Positions 25,083-32,194 are shown, numbered from the stretch's first letter. The stretch is DNA of 46,176 nucleotides from a bacterium (GCA_021825445.1 JAKAHA010000007.1:1-46176), one strand, 5' to 3'. Translations and numbers: made by a program. The notes: generated from the letters alone by a model not told the origin.

Positions 25083-25880
25083 ATGAAGATAACCGCAATA
25101 GTATTGACGAAAAATGACGAAAAGAACATTGAAAGGTGCTTAAAGTCGTTGAATTTTTGTGATGAAATTGTAGTGATTGATGATTGCTCGACTGATAATA
25201 CTAAAAATAAAATATTAAAAATCAAAGACAAAAACGACAACTTAAATATTAAAATCTTCGAAAAAAAGCTTAATGATGATTTTGCGGGGCAAAGAAATTT
25301 TGGTTTGAACAAAGCCAACAATGATTGGATTTTGTTTGTTGACGCGGATGAAGAAGTAACGCAAGAATTAACTAGCGAAATTGTTAAATTATTAAATGGT
25401 TATATTGTTAAAGAAAATGCATTCTATCTAAAACGTCGGGATTATTTTTGGGGGCAAGAGCTGAGATACGGAGAGGTAAGAAAAGTTAGACAGATTGGTT
25501 TAATTAGACTAATTAAAAAAAATTCTGGAACTTGGATGGGTTCTGTTCATGAAATTTTTTATACTGCAAAAAAAACTGGAAAACTTAACGGTTTTTTAAA
25601 TCATTATCCTCATCAAACTTTAAAAGAATTTATTAATGATATAAATAAATATTCCGATATTCGAGCTAAAGAATTGTTTAATAGGGGAACAAAAACTAAT
25701 ATTTTTCAAATAATTTTTTTTCCACTAAGTAAATTTATTTATAATTATTTTTTTAATTTAGGTTTTTTTGATGGTCCTGCCGGTTTTACATACGCTTTTA
25801 TGATGAGTTTTCATTCATTTTTGGTTCGTGCAAAACTTTATCAATTGAGTAATACTGGATTCCCGCTTTCGCGGGAATGA
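25083..25880 (+). CDS. GT2 family glycosyltransferase (WaaE/KdtX-like)
   Basis: 265 residues, MKITAIVLTKNDEKNIERCL, then CDEIVVIDDCSTDNTKNK, AGQRNFGLNKANNDWILFVDADEE with the DxD-type VDADE motif. It is the second WaaE-like enzyme of the cluster and probably adds another sugar of the same glycan. The last residues (TGFPLSRE) and the stop codon are encoded by a half dRS3-like hairpin at 25857-25882, so a repeat has supplied the natural end of the protein. The gene follows a GC-rich palindrome. Confidence 0.88.
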   Translation: MKITAIVLTKNDEKNIERCLKSLNFCDEIVVIDDCSTDNTKNKILKIKDKNDNLNIKIFEKKLNDDFAGQRNFGLNKANNDWILFVDADEEVTQELTSEIVKLLNGYIVKENAFYLKRRDYFWGQELRYGEVRKVRQIGLIRLIKKNSGTWMGSVHEIFYTAKKTGKLNGFLNHYPHQTLKEFINDINKYSDIRAKELFNRGTKTNIFQIIFFPLSKFIYNYFFNLGFFDGPAGFTYAFMMSFHSFLVRAKLYQLSNTGFPLSRE

Positions 25881-25882
25881 CA
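25857..25882. repeat. Half dRS3-like hairpin providing a gene's end
   Basis: ATTCCCGC-tttc-GCGGGAAT followed by GACA. It corresponds to one of the two hairpins of the elements at 4860 and 8640. It encodes the C-terminus and TGA stop of the upstream GT2 gene. Confidence 0.9.
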
Positions 25883-25890
25883 GAGAGATC

Positions 25891-26952
25891 ATGACTATTT
25901 TGTTTTATCTGACCAGTTTTTTATTTTCTCTCGGTCAACTGGGACGAATTTCTTTTGCAAATCAACAGATTAATTTTTATTTGTACGAAATCGTCTTAAC
26001 AATTAATTTACTTTTTCTTTTTTTTAAATATAGATTTCAGCCGATTAAAGAAGCTTGGAAAAAGCATCGTCCGATTTTTATTTTTCTTGGAATTTTACTG
26101 GTTTCACTACTTATTAATTTGACAAAATATGCACAGTTTCAAAACTTTGTAGGTTTTTTATATTTTTTTCGTTTGGCTTTATATTTTTTCTATTTTTTTT
26201 ACCTTAAATATCATTCACCAAACGTTAAGAAAGGAACTTTTTTAATTGCAACTCTAACAATAGTTTCGACTCTAATTCAATATTTTCTTTATCCCGATTT
26301 AAGAAATTTGCTCTACCAAGGATGGGATCCTCATCTTTACCGAACATTCGGAGTTTTTTTTGATACATCAATTTCGTCAGCTATATTTGGAATTTTTTTT
26401 ATGACGATCAATCTGCCAATTATCAAAATATTTTATCTATTACTGGTCGCTCTAAGTTTTTCCCGATCTGCTTATATTAGTTTATCTACCAGCTTAGTGT
26501 TTTTTTTTATTCAGCAAAAACAATTTAAAAAAATATTATTATTTTTATTTCTTTTTGTTACTTTAATTTTTATTATTCCCAAACCGTCAGGAGAAGGAGT
26601 AAATTTGAAAAGATTTTATTCAATTTCTTCACGAGCCATAGATTACCGGCAGGGAATTAGTCTTTGGAAAAATAAACCAATTTTTGGTTATGGATACAAT
26701 CGAATTCGATATATAAAAAATAATAATTCAATTCATTCTGGAGCAGGTTTTAGTTCGAGTTTTCTTACAATTCTTGTCTCTTCTGGATTGATCGGATTAT
26801 TTAGTTTTATTTGGGTTTTATGGAATTTAAGAGATCTAAACAAAGTCGCACCATACCTACTAATTTTTTTAAGCATCATGTCACTTTTTGACAACGTTTT
26901 TTTTCATCCTTTTATCTTATTTTTGTTATTTATCAATCTTTCTGATAAATAA
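25891..26952 (+). CDS. O-antigen ligase/Wzy-like polytopic membrane protein
   Basis: 353 residues, about ten hydrophobic segments. The external-loop region SSRAIDYRQGISLWKNKPIFGYGYNRIRY matches the Wzy_C/WaaL-type motif also seen in the 11207-13345 protein (WKLALKYPFFGTGVETF). It likely polymerises or transfers the cluster's glycan outside the membrane. It follows the GT2 gene by 10 nt and ends the cluster, overlapping by 20 bp the convergent gene at 26933. Shorter than the first ligase-like protein and without the TPR-like tail. Confidence 0.8.
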   Translation: MTILFYLTSFLFSLGQLGRISFANQQINFYLYEIVLTINLLFLFFKYRFQPIKEAWKKHRPIFIFLGILLVSLLINLTKYAQFQNFVGFLYFFRLALYFFYFFYLKYHSPNVKKGTFLIATLTIVSTLIQYFLYPDLRNLLYQGWDPHLYRTFGVFFDTSISSAIFGIFFMTINLPIIKIFYLLLVALSFSRSAYISLSTSLVFFFIQQKQFKKILLFLFLFVTLIFIIPKPSGEGVNLKRFYSISSRAIDYRQGISLWKNKPIFGYGYNRIRYIKNNNSIHSGAGFSSSFLTILVSSGLIGLFSFIWVLWNLRDLNKVAPYLLIFLSIMSLFDNVFFHPFILFLLFINLSDK

Positions 26953-27637
26953 CTTTCACTGTTTTTGATTCAGTATTTACAGCAATATCAACTGCTGTAA
27001 TTTGAATTTGATTTTCCCCATCTTTTAACCTTACTGATGTTTCAAAGTTGCCGTTGACATCAACCACAACAGGTGAATCGTTGACGCGAATATACGTCTC
27101 CTTACCTGTATTTCCTTTTACTTTTATATCTTGATTGTTTGTCGTAAAATTATCAGTTGGTTCTAAAATCTCTATCTTTGGCTTTTCGTTTTTATAAAAA
27201 ACTTTGTAGATAATAGTATTTTTTTCGGTTTTACTTTCTTTAGATTTTGCTTTAATATAGATTTCGTTGTTTCCTTTTTCCAAATCACCAATCTCCTCAC
27301 TAAATGTATCGGCGACGGATTCTTTTTCTTTTACTTTTTTTCCATTTATATAAAATTCTAAAATATCAAAATTTAATGTCGATCCAGAAACAATAATTTT
27401 TGCACTATTTGTAGCTTGAGGAATTGAATAAACGTCAACCGAATTTATTCCATCTTCTAATTTCGTTGACGGCTTAACAGATGGTTGAGGAAAAAGTCCA
27501 GAAATAAAACTTGAAGTGTTGAGTAAAAGTTTTATACCAAAAGTAAAAATCAAATATATGACTACAAAAAGAATTACGATATATAAAAAAATCGTATTTT
27601 TCATTTTTTTTTCTTGAACTCGCTCTATCCTTCCCAT
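26933..27637 (-). CDS. Membrane-anchored protein with Ig-like/glucodextranase-B-like domains
   Basis: 234 residues. A cytoplasmic N-terminus (MGRIERVQEKKMKN) and one membrane helix (about 15-38) precede an outside part with two repeated beta-sandwich units. The first runs VSGSTLNFDILEFYINGKKV to EIGDLEKGNNEIYIKA, the second KGNTGKETYIRVNDSPVVVD to RLKDGENQIQITAVD, the pattern of bacterial Ig-like domains of the glucodextranase-B type. These are usually stalks or carbohydrate-binding modules. The start at 27637 lies 5 nt after a TATATA box, favouring it over the in-frame ATG at 27604. Function unknown. Confidence 0.7.
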   Translation of the reverse strand: MGRIERVQEKKMKNTIFLYIVILFVVIYLIFTFGIKLLLNTSSFISGLFPQPSVKPSTKLEDGINSVDVYSIPQATNSAKIIVSGSTLNFDILEFYINGKKVKEKESVADTFSEEIGDLEKGNNEIYIKAKSKESKTEKNTIIYKVFYKNEKPKIEILEPTDNFTTNNQDIKVKGNTGKETYIRVNDSPVVVDVNGNFETSVRLKDGENQIQITAVDIAVNTESKTVKVIYQKD

Positions 27638-27705
27638 GGGCTTATATATTACTTATAACATAATTTTGACACCAACGATACCGTTGCCCCGCCTGCCAAT
27701 TTGCC

Positions 27706-27781
27706 TGGAGCCGACTATCGGACTTGAACCGATAACCTGCTGTTTACGATACAGCTGCTCTACCAATTGAGCTAAGTCGGC
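27706..27781 (-). tRNA. tRNA-Thr (anticodon CGT), CCA encoded
   Basis: Acceptor GCCGACT/AGTCGGC, D-arm GCTCAATTGGTAGAGC, anticodon arm GCTGT-ATCGTAA-ACAGC and T-arm ATCGG-TTCAAGT-CCGAT. Discriminator U, then an encoded CCA at 27706-27708. Anticodon CGT reads ACG. In the same direction as tRNA-Gly 50 nt upstream. Confidence 0.96.
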
Positions 27782-27831
27782 AATCGGCGACTGGCGGGCA
27801 GGTCTGCCGTTGAGCTAAAAAGGCTTGTGTG

Positions 27832-27902
27832 AGCGGGCGAGCAGAATTGAACTGCCTACTTATCCTTGGGAAGGATACATTTTACCGGTAAACTACGCCC
27901 GC
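27832..27902 (-). tRNA. tRNA-Gly (anticodon CCC)
   Basis: Acceptor GCGGGCG/CGCCCGC, D-arm GTTTACCGGTAAAAT, anticodon arm TATCC-TTCCCAA-GGATA and T-arm GCAGTTCAATTCTGC-type pairing. Anticodon CCC reads GGG. CCA is not encoded. Between it and tRNA-Thr lies a D-arm-like tRNA fragment. Confidence 0.95.
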
Positions 27903-27936
27903 AGCGAAAGAAATTTTCTAAAAAAAATTTCAACGC

Positions 27937-27988
27937 TGCTGGAACGTTTAATCCCGATTAAATCGGGATTATTACGTTCAGCAACGTA
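27937..27988. repeat. Palindrome between tRNA-Gly and the LysM gene
   Basis: Arms TGCTGGAACGTTTAATCCCGAT and ATCGGGATTATTACGTTCAGCA pair with few mismatches around TAA-like loop. It lies in the tRNA-Gly leader and downstream of the LysM gene stop, so it may act as terminator of the LysM transcript, although no T-tract follows. Confidence 0.75.
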
Positions 27989-28006
27989 AATATTATAAAC
28001 TATTTT

Positions 28007-28627
28007 TTATTGGCGGGGGATAATCAAAACCATTCCGGCATTGATACTGTCTGGAGTCAAAAGATTATTGGCGTTCATTATTTTTGGCCAGGCAAATAAA
28101 TCGCCATAAACTTTTTGAGCAATTATGGAAAGTGAATCGCCTGGTTGAACAATATATTTATTTTCTATATAAGTAATCTGGGAATTGGTTCCTGTTGAGA
28201 TATCTCCAACTGTTGGTTGACGAGGCGTAACTTGAGGTATAACTAATTTTGTTCCAACTTCAAGAGTTGAAGATTCTGCAATTTTATTTGCAACCGATAT
28301 GTCATAAGCATTAAATCCTGATCCATAAAATTTTTCAGCAATATTCCACAAATCATCTCCTTCAACAACAATGTAAGTCTTTAATAGTTTTTTAGTAACT
28401 ACCTTAGTTTTTACAGTTTTTGATCCAAACTTAAACTCAGGTAATTTGAAAGCCAAATTTATCTTAATATTCTTTAAAAATATTTTATAAGTAATTAAAG
28501 AAATTATCAGAGACACAACTATCCCAAGAAATAAACTTACATATTTTTCTTTGATAGTTAACATCAAAAGTTTTTTGTAATCGATGTTTTGAAACTTTAC
28601 CGGTCTTTTCTTATAAGAGCGTATCAT
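28007..28627 (-). CDS. Membrane-anchored protein with two LysM domains
   Basis: 206 residues. A basic cytoplasmic N-terminus and one membrane helix (about 33-51) are followed by two LysM repeats: KTYIVVEGDDLWNIAEKFYG to GTKLVIPQ (about 104-152) and NKYIVQPGDSLSIIAQKVYG to GMVLIIPRQ (about 157-206). LysM binds the glycan of peptidoglycan, so this protein probably ties the membrane to the wall. No catalytic domain is present. It has its own strong promoter just upstream and is divergent from the gene at 28685. Confidence 0.88.
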   Translation of the reverse strand: MIRSYKKRPVKFQNIDYKKLLMLTIKEKYVSLFLGIVVSLIISLITYKIFLKNIKINLAFKLPEFKFGSKTVKTKVVTKKLLKTYIVVEGDDLWNIAEKFYGSGFNAYDISVANKIAESSTLEVGTKLVIPQVTPRQPTVGDISTGTNSQITYIENKYIVQPGDSLSIIAQKVYGDLFAWPKIMNANNLLTPDSINAGMVLIIPRQ

Positions 28628-28634
28628 AAGCCCG

Positions 28635-28663
28635 ATTATATAAAATTAAGTAGATTTTTTCAA
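28635..28663 (-). promoter_or_regulatory. Promoter of the LysM gene, predicted leaderless
   Basis: On the minus strand -35 TTGAAA (28663-28658), 17-bp spacer, -10 TATAAT (28640-28635), then 7 nt to ATG 28627. The predicted start of transcription coincides with the start codon. Confidence 0.8.
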
Positions 28664-28672
28664 TGACAAGAG

Positions 28673-28678
28673 TACAAT
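28673..28678 (+). promoter_or_regulatory. -10 box of the 28685 gene, predicted leaderless
   Basis: TACAAT 6 nt before ATG 28685. No good -35 is visible. Its spacer region overlaps the -35 of the divergent LysM promoter, so the two may interfere. Confidence 0.5.
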
Positions 28679-28684
28679 GAGACC

Positions 28685-29437
28685 ATGGAATGTTTATCTT
28701 CAATAAGTAGTATTGAGTCAGAACATTTTAAAGATCTTACACAAATAAATTTTGCCGATGCAACTTTAATGACTTCCTTAATAGCTTTAAGTCACGGTAT
28801 TAGTCGGGTGGTAGTATTGGATCCAAATGGACAAGCTGCTAGAAATATAATTGAAGAATTAAATTCGAATACGCCCGTTTTTGATTTCTTATATGGAGAT
28901 ATATCTCAACAAAATCGTTACGGCGTCATTTATGAAAAAATTTTTTGTGACGCAGAACTAACAGAGGAGTTAAGAGCTATTTATAGAAAACTCTGGAGTA
29001 AAAAAGAAGTTAATCAAGGCTCGCTTATTTTTATAGAATCAACTATTGAGGATACTTTAAAGCAAATTAAAGAACCTCACCCGATGACTGATTTAATTAC
29101 TTATTATTATCCAGATAATCCATATACCAGGGACGGACGCGGTTCTTTATTTAAAGCGTTGCAACTGGCGAGTCTTCTTCTTAAACCAGGGGGAGAATTT
29201 AAAGTCAGATCAGAAGATAAAATGGTTATTGATGATTTCAAAAACTATGCATATAAATATGTAACAAGATCTGGTTATGTAAAAAGAAACGAAGGTTATC
29301 AGTCCGCCTGTGAATTAGCCATAGGTCAATTTGGGCATCACGAAATTACCATAAAAAATGTAAGAAATGAATTACCTGGTTATATTTTTTCCAGAAAAGG
29401 TCTTCGAACGATGGCTTCTTTGGGATTGGTTAAATGA
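28685..29437 (+). CDS. Methyltransferase-fold-like protein, function unknown
   Basis: 250 residues. Two stretches suggest a class I (Rossmann) methyltransferase fold: a strand-loop with acidic end RVVVLDPNGQAARNIIEELN (about 39-58) and ASLLLKPGGEFKVRSED (about 160-178), similar to the post-motif-III LKPGG loop of Methyltransf_11-type enzymes. The glycine-rich SAM loop (GxGxG) is not evident near the N-terminus, so activity is doubtful. In between lies PMTDLITYYYPDNPY, resembling motif IV in position. It stands alone and is divergent from the LysM gene. Call is tentative. Confidence 0.5.
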   Translation: MECLSSISSIESEHFKDLTQINFADATLMTSLIALSHGISRVVVLDPNGQAARNIIEELNSNTPVFDFLYGDISQQNRYGVIYEKIFCDAELTEELRAIYRKLWSKKEVNQGSLIFIESTIEDTLKQIKEPHPMTDLITYYYPDNPYTRDGRGSLFKALQLASLLLKPGGEFKVRSEDKMVIDDFKNYAYKYVTRSGYVKRNEGYQSACELAIGQFGHHEITIKNVRNELPGYIFSRKGLRTMASLGLVK

Positions 29438-29678
29438 AAAAGAGAGTTTCTTACGCTGCACGACCTTTGGGATAAAGTTGGAACTTTTTTAAATTTAATT
29501 ATTCTTTTCTAAATATCTTTTTAGTAATTTTTTAATTGTTTTTCTTACATCCCGCTTTTCAAATAAATTTTTTATTAAGAAGTCAATGAACATGCGTTTC
29601 ACGTCGCCGAAGCCGAGCCGAAAAAACTTAACGAATCCCGCCTTCACCCGATGAAATCGGGTTTCGGCGAGGCGAAGG
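29438..29678. other. Intergenic stretch upstream of tRNA-Asp 3' end
   Basis: No convincing gene. The left part is AT-rich. The right part (29639-29680) is a GC-rich palindrome: arms CGCCTTC/GAAGGCG enclose ACCCGAT-gaa-ATCGGGT, touching the tRNA-Asp 3' end; on the minus strand it could be the tRNA's terminator, with a TTTTTT run at about 29620. Confidence 0.5.
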
Positions 29679-29750
29679 CGCGCCCAGGGGGAATCGAACC
29701 CCCCTCTGTTCCGTGACAGGGAACTATTCTAGCCGATGAACTATGAGCGC
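29679..29750 (-). tRNA. tRNA-Asp (anticodon GTC)
   Basis: Acceptor GCGCTCA/TGGGCGC (one G-U), D-arm GTTCATCGGCTAGAAT, anticodon arm GTTCC-CTGTCAC-GGAAC and T-arm GGGGG-TTCGATT-CCCCC. Discriminator G; CCA not encoded. Anticodon GTC reads GAC. Confidence 0.95.
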
Positions 29751-29756
29751 TGACGC

Positions 29757-30371
29757 TTACATTTTATCATATTTTTCGAAAACGTAAACGATGTCCTGCC
29801 AATCCTCATAGATTTTTTTTGGTTTATTAAAGTGATGTTTATTCAAAAAAGAAAATAGTTTCCCTCTGTTATAACGGTTCAGATAATATCCGTCTTTATG
29901 AAGTTTAATTCTGTCTCCAAGGAAAAATGACGGTTTTATAAACATCGAGAGAATTAAATATTTTTTTGTGACCCTGGCTAACTCAGTCAAAATCTTTACA
30001 TAATGTTGATGATGTTCAATTACATCTTTGGTCAATGTAAAGTCAAAAAATCGATCTTTATAATTTAATTTGGAAGTATCGGAAAATATAAATTTGAAAT
30101 TAGGAATATTTTTTAGGTTTTTTCTAGCAAATTTTATCGCTTTAAAGTTGTTATCAACTCCATAATATCTTCCTTTAAATCCCTTTTTATGAAGCCTAAA
30201 TGCCTCAACCCCTGTATTGCAGCCTGCATCTAGTAATTTTGAATTTTTAGTAGTATTTTTAATAATATATTTTTCTATGGCTTCTCGGGTATTTTTTTGA
30301 CCTATCAAATCAAAGTCTTTTGCCTCAGTAGGTCCGACGATTCCTTTAATTTTTTGCCAATAAGTTTTCAT
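29757..30371 (-). CDS. Class I SAM-dependent methyltransferase
   Basis: 204 residues. Motif I KLLDAGCNTGVEAFRL (about 46-61), acidic end of strand 2 YYGVDNNFKAIKFARKN, motif II-like FIFSDTSKLNYKDRFFDFTLTKDVIEHH and LARVTKKYLILS are those of the Methyltransf_11/UbiE-like superfamily. Substrate is unknown; many such enzymes near polysaccharide genes modify sugars or lipids. The start ATG lies 6 nt after a TATAAT box, implying a leaderless message. It is followed by tRNA-Asp in the same direction. Confidence 0.85.
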   Translation of the reverse strand: MKTYWQKIKGIVGPTEAKDFDLIGQKNTREAIEKYIIKNTTKNSKLLDAGCNTGVEAFRLHKKGFKGRYYGVDNNFKAIKFARKNLKNIPNFKFIFSDTSKLNYKDRFFDFTLTKDVIEHHQHYVKILTELARVTKKYLILSMFIKPSFFLGDRIKLHKDGYYLNRYNRGKLFSFLNKHHFNKPKKIYEDWQDIVYVFEKYDKM

Positions 30372-30377
30372 ATGGAC

Positions 30378-30383
30378 ATTATA
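30378..30383 (-). promoter_or_regulatory. -10 box of the methyltransferase gene, predicted leaderless
   Basis: TATAAT on the minus strand (30383-30378), then 6 nt to ATG 30371. The -35 (GGATTT at 17 bp) is weak. Confidence 0.6.
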
Positions 30384-30592
30384 AACAAAAATAAGCCTTT
30401 AAATCCGCCCGAATTTTTTAAGCTGATAGTTAAACTACATTTGTAAAACTGTAAGTTGCTACTATGCGGTCCTTTCGACAAGTGTCCAGATAATATAAAT
30501 TGTTCATGACAGTCGAAATTTTCTCAGAAATCTACTAAAGTGTTTGAAACTGTAGTCAAATTCAAGCAGGTTTAAAAGCTTATATATAGTAT

Positions 30593-30611
30593 ATCACAAT
30601 AAAATTGTGAT
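30593..30611. promoter_or_regulatory. Candidate operator palindrome
   Basis: ATCACAAT-aaa-ATTGTGAT, 8-bp arms, placed over the transcription start expected from the TATAGT box at 30585. Such a site upstream of an antitoxin gene suggests autorepression, but the DNA-binding partner is not known. Confidence 0.4.
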
Positions 30612-30679
30612 GCAATCCCAAGTTGAATAACGAGAATTAATCAAGTTTAGACTGATGAAATAAGCTTGAATTAAAGCTG

Positions 30680-30708
30680 TTGACTTTTATGATATAATGA
30701 CCTATATA
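30680..30708 (+). promoter_or_regulatory. Promoter of the 30716-31581 module, predicted leaderless
   Basis: -35 TTGACT (30680-30685), 17-bp spacer, -10 TATATA (30703-30708), then 7 nt to ATG 30716. Confidence 0.75.
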
Positions 30709-30715
30709 TAAAAAT

Positions 30716-30982
30716 ATGGCAGATACACCAAAAGATATAAAAGTTAATCCCAATACCGTAGTTGGCTCTAACTTGTCCCAGCTTGTTGGAGTAACTGTAA
30801 CAGATATAGATGTAACACTGGAGTTTGTTTATTTAAATCCAAGAAATCCTCAAGAAGGAAGTGTAGTTTCAAGAATAACTCTACCAAAAAACGTAGCCTT
30901 TGATTTGGCAAATACCATAAGTCTAACAATAAAAAAACATGATTTAAAAAAACAAGAAAAAAAAGATCATGAAAACAATTAA
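30716..30982 (+). CDS. Small protein, DUF3467-like
   Basis: 88 residues. The pattern DIDVTLEFVYLNPRNPQEGSVVSRITLPKNVAFDLANTISLTIKKHD resembles DUF3467 proteins, which have a strand pair, a conserved SRI.(L/M)(S/T)P.hA segment and a C-terminal helix; the assignment is by eye. The C-terminus is Lys-rich. It is the first gene of a three-gene unit, overlapping the DUF433 gene by 14 bp, so it may be part of the same module. Confidence 0.5.
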   Translation: MADTPKDIKVNPNTVVGSNLSQLVGVTVTDIDVTLEFVYLNPRNPQEGSVVSRITLPKNVAFDLANTISLTIKKHDLKKQEKKDHENN

Positions 30983-31217
30983 TAAACTTATTGCTATCGA
31001 CTCCGATGTTAGAAGTGGAACTCCATGTTTTAGGGGTACTGAAATACCCGTTTCATTGGTTATTGATCACATAGCAAAAGGTTGGTCAATTCCTGATTTA
31101 AAAAAAGTATTCCCAAAAATAAAGACTTCTGATATGGAGAATTTAATGTATTATTTATCAGAAAAATTTACAAATGGTAAAAAAACAGACGAAACGTGGT
31201 CTTTTAACTGCGGATGA
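30969..31217 (+). CDS. DUF433 family protein, probable antitoxin
   Basis: 82 residues. IAIDSDVRSGTPCFRGTEIPVSLVIDHIAKGWSIPDLKKVFPKI is the DUF433 core (consensus G.P...GTRI.V......G.....I...YP.L), a winged-helix-like domain often paired with DUF5615 PIN-like toxins. It overlaps the next gene by 44 bp in another frame, so its C-terminal KTDETWSFNCG is outside the family core. Probably neutralises the downstream protein and may bind the operator upstream. Confidence 0.8.
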   Translation: MKTINKLIAIDSDVRSGTPCFRGTEIPVSLVIDHIAKGWSIPDLKKVFPKIKTSDMENLMYYLSEKFTNGKKTDETWSFNCG

Positions 31218-31581
31218 AGGTGTGTATCCTGGATTAAAGACAGAAGCTCAAACAAATGGATGGACTATTAATGACATAAATTTTTATAAAAATAGCAGTA
31301 CGTCTGATGAAACGATATCTAACGAATTTGGTAAAAAAAGAAGAATACTATTGACGCATGACAAAGAATCGTATAAACATAATTTACAAGGCGGATTTAA
31401 AGGATATGTCGTTTATGAAGGAACGCCAACAAAAAAACAGATAAAACAATATATAAAAAATTGCGGAAAAATATTGTCAAAATTTACAAGTTCTTACTCT
31501 GAAAATTCCATAATAAAAATAAGACCACTAAAATTAACTTTTGAAAAAATTCATATTCCAAGGGAGTTTATTAAAAAATAA
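31174..31581 (+). CDS. DUF5615-like PIN-fold protein, probable toxin RNase
   Basis: 135 residues. STSDETISNEFGKKRRILLTHDKESYKHNLQGGFKGYVVYEG matches the conserved half of DUF5615/Mut7-C-like PIN proteins (acid-rich SDE, then RILLTHDKxxY in place of the usual LVT.D.DF). The first acidic site may be TADEGVYPG near the N-terminus, unlike the usual L.DENLP. It starts inside the DUF433 gene (44-bp overlap), indicating tight coupling. A ribonuclease role is inferred from the family pairing. Confidence 0.7.
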   Translation: MVKKQTKRGLLTADEGVYPGLKTEAQTNGWTINDINFYKNSSTSDETISNEFGKKRRILLTHDKESYKHNLQGGFKGYVVYEGTPTKKQIKQYIKNCGKILSKFTSSYSENSIIKIRPLKLTFEKIHIPREFIKK

Positions 31582-31611
31582 GTATTTATCTACGCTGATA
31601 ATTAACGTTTA

Positions 31612-31867
31612 TTAAGAATTGAATTGTCTTTTTTGAGCAGTAGCAACCCCTCTTCCTATTTCCATTGCGTTAAAACCATTCCAAATTAATGCCGGACCAA
31701 GAATAATCATGTGAGAGTTGGATTGTCAATAATTTTCTTGCATAAAGTAAAAATACCCAAAAATATAGAAGATAATTTCATTGCATTTGAAACACCAACT
31801 GGATGTTTTTCTATAAATTTTTCTATTTTACTATTAAGATTCTTAAATATGTTAGTTTTTTTGACAT
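31612..31867 (-). pseudogene. Small two-helix membrane protein gene, broken or frameshifted
   Basis: From ATG 31867, 19 nt after the preceding gene, the frame reads MSKK and then LTYLRILIVK with a stop. A -1 shift at TCA-AAA-AAA (a seven-A run) instead gives TNIFKNLNSKIEKFIEKH, PVGVSNAMKLSSIFLGIFTL and CKKIIDNPTLT up to TGA. There an overlapping ATGA starts MIILGPALIWNGFNAMEIGR, GVATAQKRQFNS, ending at TAA 31612. Joined, this would be about 85 residues with two hydrophobic segments, much like its neighbour. It may be a decaying gene, carry sequencing errors, or be expressed by frameshifting and coupling. No family recognised. Confidence 0.5.
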
Positions 31868-31886
31868 GCGATTTATTAATAATTAA

Positions 31887-32159
31887 TTATTTTCCTCTTC
31901 TGACTCTATTATTCATGTAAGAAACTCCAAATGAAGTCGCACTAAGTAAGCCTATTGTATTACAACACATAGCTCCACCTAATAGATCTCCGGCTGCGAT
32001 CCCAATTGCACCTGTAAAAAGAGCTATTGTCATCAAAGCTACTCCAACTTTTGTTGTAGCTTGTGTTTCTACATACCAATGATATGCTTCCGATATTTTT
32101 TGAATACCTCTTTGAATACCTTTTTGAATAAGATTTGGATCTTTTGATTTCCTTTCCAT
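31887..32159 (-). CDS. Small hypothetical membrane protein
   Basis: 90 residues. A charged N-terminus (MERKSKDPNLIQKGIQRGIQ), an aromatic segment YHWYVETQATTK, then two hydrophobic helices (about 37-58 and 60-80) rich in Gly/Ala, ending in a short basic tail NNRVRRGK. No family is recognised. It has a textbook promoter that leaves only 6 nt before the ATG. It is followed on the same strand by the disrupted gene at 31612-31867 of similar plan. Confidence 0.65.
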   Translation of the reverse strand: MERKSKDPNLIQKGIQRGIQKISEAYHWYVETQATTKVGVALMTIALFTGAIGIAAGDLLGGAMCCNTIGLLSATSFGVSYMNNRVRRGK

Positions 32160-32165
32160 TTCTGA

Positions 32166-32194
32166 ATTATAGCAATACTATAAGACGATATCAA
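32166..32194 (-). promoter_or_regulatory. Promoter of the small membrane protein gene, predicted leaderless
   Basis: Minus strand: -35 TTGATA (32194-32189), 17-bp spacer, -10 TATAAT (32171-32166), then 6 nt to ATG 32159. Among the best promoter matches in the window. Confidence 0.8.

Larger units (their letters stand above)
30372..30679. other. Long non-coding stretch upstream of the toxin-antitoxin-like module
   Basis: About 310 bp without a convincing gene. It carries the methyltransferase promoter at the left, and at the right a TATAGT box (30585-30590) followed by a perfect palindrome ATCACAAT-aaa-ATTGTGAT (30593-30611). The remainder shows no clear structure. Confidence 0.5.

Noticed and set aside
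29495-29593. 32-codon minus-strand frame (MFIDFLIKNLFEKRDVRKTI...)
   Set aside because: Lys-rich and short, without promoter, ribosome site or a recognisable family. It may be the tail of a lost gene.
30372-30446. 24-codon plus-strand frame starting at 30372
   Set aside because: Too short; its start overlaps the methyltransferase start on the other strand and no family or ribosome site is visible.
31711-31920. Plus-strand open frame of 69 codons starting with GTG
   Set aside because: It overlaps the end of the minus-strand small membrane gene and lies opposite the disrupted minus-strand gene, whose sequence looks more protein-like. No promoter or ribosome site is evident.
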